This document shows, piece by piece, positions 4,289-8,488 of a DNA stretch of 8,488 bases; position 1 is the first letter of the stretch; each line of letters starts with the position of its first letter. The notes under the pieces were generated by a model that saw only the letters and a program-made list of their open reading frames with translations, did not search any database and was not told where the DNA came from. Both the position numbers and the translations under genes were made by a program. Source of the stretch: Phycisphaeraceae bacterium (GTDB taxonomy: Bacteria; Planctomycetota; Phycisphaerae; Phycisphaerales; Phycisphaeraceae); NCBI GenBank assembly GCA_029260675.1, contig JAJDCV010000029.1, positions 1 through 8,488 on the forward strand. The letters run 5' to 3'.

Positions 4289-6328
4289 ATGAAGACAAGC
4301 CTCGCCAGGCTGAATAGCTACCTGGACAAGCCGGTCACCGCCAACGAGGCCGAGCCCTTGCTGACCGACGCGGGGTTCCCCTTCGATGGGCAGGACGAAT
4401 TGGCCCTCTCGACCGGGGCCAGCGACACGCTCCTGGATGTGGAGATTACCAGCAACCGCGGGGACTGCTTGAGTCACCTGGGCCTGGCCCGCGAGGTGGC
4501 GGCGGCGTCGGACCGAGCGCTGGTCCTGCCTTCGATTGAGCTGCCTGATGGTGCCGGCCCGGGGGTGGATGGGCTTACTAGTGTCGAATCGAGTGAGCCG
4601 GTACTCTGCCCGCTCTACACCGCGCGCGTCATCACGGGCGTGAAGATCGGCCCGAGCCCCAGGTGGCTTATCGAGCGGGTCGAGGGCGCGGGGCTGCGCA
4701 GCGTCAACAACGTCGTGGACATCACTAACTTCGTGCTGCTTGAGCAGGGCCAACCGCTGCACGCCTTTGATCTGACCAAGCTGGCCGGGCGGAAGATCGT
4801 GGTGCGTTGTGCCAAGGGCGGCGAGCGTTTCACCGCGATTGATGGCACGAAGCACGAACTGACCGGGAAGATGCTGGTCATCGCCGATGCTGATGCGCCG
4901 GTTGCGATCGCCGGGGTGATGGGCGGGTTGGATAGCGAGGTGACCGAGGCGACGACGGACATCCTCCTGGAGTCCGCGATCTTCGAGCCGTTGAGTGTCC
5001 GTAGCACCAGCCGGGCGCTGAAGCTGGCGAGCGATTCGAGCTTCCGGTTTGAGCGAGGGGTTGACCCGATTGGGGTGGACCGGGCGAGCCGGCGTGCGGC
5101 GCAGTTGATCGTCGAACTGGCGGGCGGCACGTTGGCCGAGGGTGTGATCCGTGTCGGTCAGGACGATCCCGCGCCGGCCCAAGTAACGATGCGCATCAGC
5201 CGGTGCCAGGCGCTTCTAGGCATAGACCTTAGTGCCGAGCAGATCTGCGATTCACTTGAGCGTCTGGGCCTGGGCCCGCAAACGGACGGCGACACCATTA
5301 CCTGTACGATCCCTTCGTTCCGCCTGGACCTTAACCGAGAGGTCGATCTGATCGAAGAGGTCGGCCGCTTGTTCGGCTACGACAACATCCAGATCAAGCC
5401 CCGCCTGGAACTTGAGGTCCGTCCCAAACAGACCGACATCACCGCCCGGCAGGAGCTTGGCCGGGTCATGGTCGCGCACAGGTATCACGAAACCATCACG
5501 CCGTCGCTGTTGACCGAAGATCACGCCGCCGCGTTCTGCCCCAATTCCCTTAAACCGATGGCGTTGGCGGGGGAGACCCGGCGGAAGGACAAGGTGCTCC
5601 GCCCGTCTCTGCTGCCGAGCCTGCTGAACTGCCGCAAGCACAACCAGGACCGCGGTAATGAGGGCGTCCGGTTGTTCGAGGTCGCGGACACCTTTGGTGA
5701 TCGTGATGGTCAGACCCAGCAGAAGACCACGCTGGCGACCCTGACCGATGCGCCCGATCCCCACGAGGGGTTCCGCAGCGCGCGTGGGGTGATCGAAGAA
5801 CTCACCGAAACACTTGGGGGTGAAGCGGCGTACAACACATTGATCTTCGAGCCAGTCGAAGACGCCCACTACAAGCCCGCGGCCAAGGTGATGCTGTTGG
5901 GCGAAGAGCGAGGCCGGATCGGTGTGCTTAGTGAGACCATACTGGACCAATTTGGCCTGCAGACACCGGTCGTGCTGGCCGAGATCGATTACACGCTATT
6001 TGTAAGCCAGTACCCCCCCAAACGCACCGTCGGCAACCTCCCGCGTTTCCCCGGGATCGAACGCGACCTGAGCATCGTCGTTGATGAGGCCGTCACCTGG
6101 CGGCAGGTCGAACAGTGCGTCAACGACGCCGCCCCGAAGATGCTCGAAAATATCCAGTTCCTCACCATCTTCCGCGGCAAGCAGATCGGTAAAGGCAAGA
6201 AGAGCCTGAGCCTGCGGATGCGTTTCCGCAACCCCGATGCCACCCTGCGCCACGACGAGGTCGATCCGCAGGTCAACCTGGTGGTAGAGAAGCTCAGGCA
6301 GGGGGTTGGTGCGGCACTGCGGGGGTGA
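4289..6328 (+). CDS. pheT: Phenylalanyl-tRNA synthetase beta subunit, short form
   Basis: The beta subunit joins PheS (alpha) in an alpha2-beta2 enzyme that charges tRNA-Phe; beta binds tRNA and hydrolyses Tyr-tRNA-Phe. It has 679 residues. Domains in order: N-terminal B1 (MKTSLARLNSYLDK to about 40, resuming with DVEITSNRGDCLSHLGLAREVA at 50-71), B3/B4 editing domain (about 104-285, with RSVNNVVDITNFVLLEQGQPLHAFD and SSFRFERGVDP), B5 domain (about 295-370, PSFRLDLNREVDLIEEVGRLFGYDNI), catalytic-like core (about 380-570), and the C-terminal ferredoxin-fold anticodon-binding domain (about 583-678, RFPGIERDLSIVVDE). The EMAP/B2 tRNA-binding domain, about 110 residues inserted in B1 of E. coli PheT (795 residues), is missing with no sign of a frameshift. 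ATG 4289 fits the family N-terminus; the frame opens at 4253 but those residues are unlike PheT. pheS is not adjacent. Identification secure. Confidence 0.96.
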   Translation: MKTSLARLNSYLDKPVTANEAEPLLTDAGFPFDGQDELALSTGASDTLLDVEITSNRGDCLSHLGLAREVAAASDRALVLPSIELPDGAGPGVDGLTSVESSEPVLCPLYTARVITGVKIGPSPRWLIERVEGAGLRSVNNVVDITNFVLLEQGQPLHAFDLTKLAGRKIVVRCAKGGERFTAIDGTKHELTGKMLVIADADAPVAIAGVMGGLDSEVTEATTDILLESAIFEPLSVRSTSRALKLASDSSFRFERGVDPIGVDRASRRAAQLIVELAGGTLAEGVIRVGQDDPAPAQVTMRISRCQALLGIDLSAEQICDSLERLGLGPQTDGDTITCTIPSFRLDLNREVDLIEEVGRLFGYDNIQIKPRLELEVRPKQTDITARQELGRVMVAHRYHETITPSLLTEDHAAAFCPNSLKPMALAGETRRKDKVLRPSLLPSLLNCRKHNQDRGNEGVRLFEVADTFGDRDGQTQQKTTLATLTDAPDPHEGFRSARGVIEELTETLGGEAAYNTLIFEPVEDAHYKPAAKVMLLGEERGRIGVLSETILDQFGLQTPVVLAEIDYTLFVSQYPPKRTVGNLPRFPGIERDLSIVVDEAVTWRQVEQCVNDAAPKMLENIQFLTIFRGKQIGKGKKSLSLRMRFRNPDATLRHDEVDPQVNLVVEKLRQGVGAALRG

Positions 6329-6342
6329 GTGGCGTTCTAAGT

Positions 6343-7050
6343 TTACGCATCATCCCGCCGTGGGTCGTACCACAGGCCGAGTTTATCCCGGCTCTTCACG
6401 GCAGACATCCCCCTGAAGCCGAAAGTGGCGAGCATGCAGGCCATTTCCCAGAGCGAGTAAGTCCGCAGCTTTCGGCCCGACGTAAGCACCGATTCACGCA
6501 GCACAACGAAGCGGCCTTCGCGGCGCATCGCCTGGCTGAAGGCGACCTCTTCGGTGGCGAATAGCTCTTCGTCGAACCCACCCACGGCGTCGAATGCTTC
6601 GCGTGTGCAGTAGACAAAACACCCGGCGGCGAGACCGGCGTGGCGGTAGCAGAAGGTGAAGATCGGCGTGATGATCCTGGCGGGCAGAGGTAGCCGACCT
6701 TCTACCGCGACCGCTGCGCCGCCACCAACCGCGCCTGACTGAATGTTTATCTGAACGCCACGCAGCACGGCCGGGTTGATGATGGTGTCCGCGTCCACGA
6801 ACACGAACAGTTCACCCTTCGCCTCGGCTGCGCCGCTGTTGCGTGTCTTGCCGATCTGCCGGTGATCGACATGGACGACCCGGGCACCGAGTGCCTCCGC
6901 TACCTCGGCAGTCCCGTCGGTCGAGTCGTCATCGGCGACGATGATCTCGTAGGACACACCCACCGCCTTGGCCGACGCGTGGATCGATTCGAGCGTGCTG
7001 GGCAGCAGCTTCTCTTCGTTGTGCGCGGGGACGATGAAAGACCAGAGCAT
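6343..7050 (-). CDS. Family 2 glycosyltransferase
   Basis: A 235-residue GT-A fold glycosyltransferase that should transfer a sugar from a nucleotide-sugar donor; acceptor and donor are unknown. Visible: the N-terminal SFIVPAHNEEKLLPSTLESI (PAHNEE at 8-13), nucleotide-binding IIVADDDSTDGTAEVAE (Asp40-42), HRQIGKTRNSGAAEAKGE, the metal-binding DXD-type VDADT (85-89), and the acceptor-side GGFDEELFATEEVAFSQAMRREG (157-179), where the glutamates are likely catalytic. Residues 124-149 (ARIITPIFTFCYRHAGLAAGCFVYCT) are hydrophobic and might touch the membrane, but no clear transmembrane helix or signal peptide exists. The ATG at 7050 has no Shine-Dalgarno; a TATCAT box lies 5 bases upstream. The gene is 40 bp downstream of the helicase on the same strand and its stop faces that of pheT across 14 bp. 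Cell-surface polysaccharide or glycolipid synthesis is plausible only. Confidence 0.9.
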   Translation of the reverse strand: MLWSFIVPAHNEEKLLPSTLESIHASAKAVGVSYEIIVADDDSTDGTAEVAEALGARVVHVDHRQIGKTRNSGAAEAKGELFVFVDADTIINPAVLRGVQINIQSGAVGGGAAVAVEGRLPLPARIITPIFTFCYRHAGLAAGCFVYCTREAFDAVGGFDEELFATEEVAFSQAMRREGRFVVLRESVLTSGRKLRTYSLWEMACMLATFGFRGMSAVKSRDKLGLWYDPRRDDA

Positions 7051-7053
7051 ACT

Positions 7054-7065
7054 GGATGATAGCAG
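7054..7065 (-). promoter_or_regulatory. Possible -10 region directly before the glycosyltransferase gene
   Basis: Minus-strand CTGCTATCATCC includes TATCAT (7061-7056), a TANNNT-type -10 hexamer (5 of 6 to TATAAT) ending 5 bases before ATG 7050. It matches the pheT upstream box CTGCTACCATCC at 11 of 12 positions. No good -35 is visible (the 16-bp position reads CGGTGA). A transcript from here would be leaderless. Confidence 0.3.
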
Positions 7066-7090
7066 GCGGACTGGGATTCACCGCCGGTGA

Positions 7091-8488
7091 TCACGCCCGT
7101 CTGGTGGTTTTGCTGGGCCTTGCGCGTCGGCGGTTACGCTTGGGGCGGCCCCCGGTACCGCTGCCGGCACTGGTATTGTGCACTGACTCGTTGGGCCGAG
7201 CCTGACGCGAGCCGGACGACCCGTTACGTTTGGCACGCTTGGGCTTGCCGGTGGGTCGTGTCGAGCGTGGGCCAGTCGGTGCGGCGGCTTTGCGGATGGC
7301 GGATCCGGGGGGAGCCGGCGGGGGTGCCTGGATCGAGTGCTTGAGGACGGGGATCTGCTTGCCGATGGTCTTCTCGATGTCTTTTAAGCTGCGGCGTTCG
7401 TCGTGGGCACAGAACGTGATGGCCTGCCCCCTGGCACCGGCCCGACCGCTGCGGCCGATACGGTGAACGTAGGTATCCGCGTCGCCCGGCATATCGAAGT
7501 TGACCACGTGTGAGATGTCATCAACATCCAACCCGCGTGCGGCGATGTCGCTGGCGACCAGGACCAGGGTTCGGCCCGACTTGAAGTTGTGCAACGCCTT
7601 GGTCCGTGCGTTCTGGGTTTTGTTGGAGTGGATCGCCTCGGCGGTGAAGCCGGTGCCGTTCAGCCGTTTGGTGATCTTGTCGGCCCCGCGCTTGGTGCGC
7701 GAGAAGACCAGTGTCCGGGTCATGTCCGGGCCTTCCAGCAGCTTGCCCAACAGGTCGGACTTGCTGCGTGGGTCGATGAAGTAAGCGGACTGCTTGACCG
7801 TGTCGGCGGTCGCGTGCTTCGCGGCGATCTTCACCACCGCCGGGTTGGTCAGGATCGTGTCCGCCAGGCCCTGGATACTCTTGGGCATCGTCGCGGAGAA
7901 CATCAGCGTCTGCCGCTGCTTGGGGATCTGCGCGATGATCTTCCGGATGTCGGGGATGAAGCCCATGTCCAGCATCCGGTCGGCCTCATCGAGGATCAGG
8001 ATCTCGACATCGCTTAGGGTCAGTGCCCGCTGGTTGATCAGGTCCATCAGTCGGCCGGGGGTGGCGACGACGATGTCAACGCCGTCCTTAAGCGCCCGGA
8101 CCTGGGGTCGTTGGTTGACCCCGCCGTAGATCGTTGTGCCTCGCAGGTCCATGTTTTTGCCGTAGGCCTTGAAGCTGTCGCCGATCTGCGCGGCCAGCTC
8201 ACGTGTCGGGCTGAGCACTAGGGCCCGGATGGCCCGGTGATCCCGGGGGTGGGGGGTGCGTGCGGCCTTGCCCTGTGTGGGCTTCTTGGGTTGAGTGGGT
8301 TTTTGGTTGTGCAGGTTCTGCAACACCGGCAGGGCGAACGCGGCGGTCTTGCCGGTCCCCGTCTGGGCACAGCCGAGCATGTCCTTGCCCGCCACGATGT
8401 GGGGGATGGCCTGGCGTTGGATCTCGGTCGGGGTGGTGTAGCCCTCGTGGCGCAGGGACTTCAACAACGGCTCAATGAGCCTTAAATC
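7091..8488 (-). CDS. DEAD-box ATP-dependent RNA helicase, RhlE-like (N-terminus outside window)
   Basis: An ATP-dependent enzyme that unwinds or remodels RNA, as in ribosome assembly or mRNA decay. The frame stays open to the right edge (last visible upstream residues DLRLIEPLLKSLRHEGY), so only about ten N-terminal residues are missing; an in-frame TTG at 8467 is not the start. Motifs in order: Q motif TPTEIQRQAIP, I AQTGTGKT, Ia PTRELA, Ib TPGRL, II DEAD, III SAT, IV TLVFSRTKRGAD, V ASDIAARGLD, VI HRIGRSGRAG. A short basic insert (QPKKPTQGKAARTPHPRD) lies between I and Ia. After the second RecA domain comes a roughly 80-residue low-complexity tail rich in Arg, Lys, Pro, Gly and Ser, ending RPSKTTRRA, likely for RNA binding and disordered. 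Core and tail suggest RhlE; the paralogue cannot be settled. The glycosyltransferase follows after 40 bp. Confidence 0.94.
   Translation of the reverse strand, partial: DLRLIEPLLKSLRHEGYTTPTEIQRQAIPHIVAGKDMLGCAQTGTGKTAAFALPVLQNLHNQKPTQPKKPTQGKAARTPHPRDHRAIRALVLSPTRELAAQIGDSFKAYGKNMDLRGTTIYGGVNQRPQVRALKDGVDIVVATPGRLMDLINQRALTLSDVEILILDEADRMLDMGFIPDIRKIIAQIPKQRQTLMFSATMPKSIQGLADTILTNPAVVKIAAKHATADTVKQSAYFIDPRSKSDLLGKLLEGPDMTRTLVFSRTKRGADKITKRLNGTGFTAEAIHSNKTQNARTKALHNFKSGRTLVLVASDIAARGLDVDDISHVVNFDMPGDADTYVHRIGRSGRAGARGQAITFCAHDERRSLKDIEKTIGKQIPVLKHSIQAPPPAPPGSAIRKAAAPTGPRSTRPTGKPKRAKRNGSSGSRQARPNESVHNTSAGSGTGGRPKRNRRRARPSKTTRRA

Noticed and set aside
4116..4298. N-terminal extension of rpoZ by 61 residues
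   Set aside because: Residues are low-complexity and unlike omega, the stretch covers the rpoZ promoter and overlaps the pheT start, and a good Shine-Dalgarno marks ATG 4115.
4274..5182. Long minus-strand open frame (302 codons) opposite pheT
   Set aside because: Arg/Pro/Gln-rich product with no family character, fully antisense to a secure pheT; a typical shadow of GC-rich coding DNA.
5252..5950. Minus-strand open frame of 232 codons opposite pheT
   Set aside because: Same reasoning: antisense to conserved B5 and core domains, with composition set by the pheT codon pattern.
8465..8467. TTG as start of the helicase
   Set aside because: The frame remains open to the edge and the residues upstream (DLRLIEPLL) fit the helicase N-terminal region, so the real start is outside the window.

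Overview
The window is chromosomal, GC-rich and gene-dense, with seven protein-coding genes plus structured intergenic DNA. The genes are mostly core bacterial functions: tRNA charging (alaS, pheT), lysine and peptidoglycan precursor synthesis (dapL), RNA polymerase omega subunit (rpoZ), coenzyme A synthesis (coaC) and a DEAD-box RNA helicase. There is also an FMN-binding split-barrel protein and a family 2 glycosyltransferase. The gene set, DapL, a short PheT, a CoaC not fused to CoaB and the style of the intergenic repeats suggest a planctomycete, perhaps Phycisphaerae. That placement is a moderate-confidence inference from protein character and was not tested by a search.

Layout. Positions 1-1286 (+) hold the C-terminal half of alanyl-tRNA synthetase, cut by the window edge. 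Positions 1285-1408 hold a composite repeat/hairpin. Positions 1442-2683 (+) encode LL-diaminopimelate aminotransferase, followed 36 bp later by a small FMN-binding protein (2720-3190, +). A second hairpin repeat (3188-3262) separates this from the convergent rpoZ-coaC pair (4115-3900 and 3862-3251, both -). A 173-bp divergent intergenic region (4116-4288) carries a good rpoZ promoter, GC-rich inverted repeats and a possible pheT promoter. pheT (4289-6328, +) then converges on a glycosyltransferase gene (7050-6343, -) with only 14 bp between stop codons. The glycosyltransferase lies 40 bp downstream of an RhlE-like helicase whose N-terminus runs off the right edge (8488-7091, -).

No mobile element, CRISPR array, tRNA/rRNA gene or defence system was seen. 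The most interesting material is non-coding. Two intergenic hairpin elements are built from short tandem units with a shared CGCRRAT-like core (8-, 9- and 10-nt periods). Both begin TAACC, where TAA is the stop codon of the preceding gene, and the second also contains the stop codon of the opposite gene. Also notable are a PheT that apparently lacks the usual N-terminal tRNA-binding (EMAP/B2) domain and is not next to pheS, and an 11/12-nt matching box just before the start codons of pheT and the glycosyltransferase, which suggests promoters giving leaderless or near-leaderless mRNAs.
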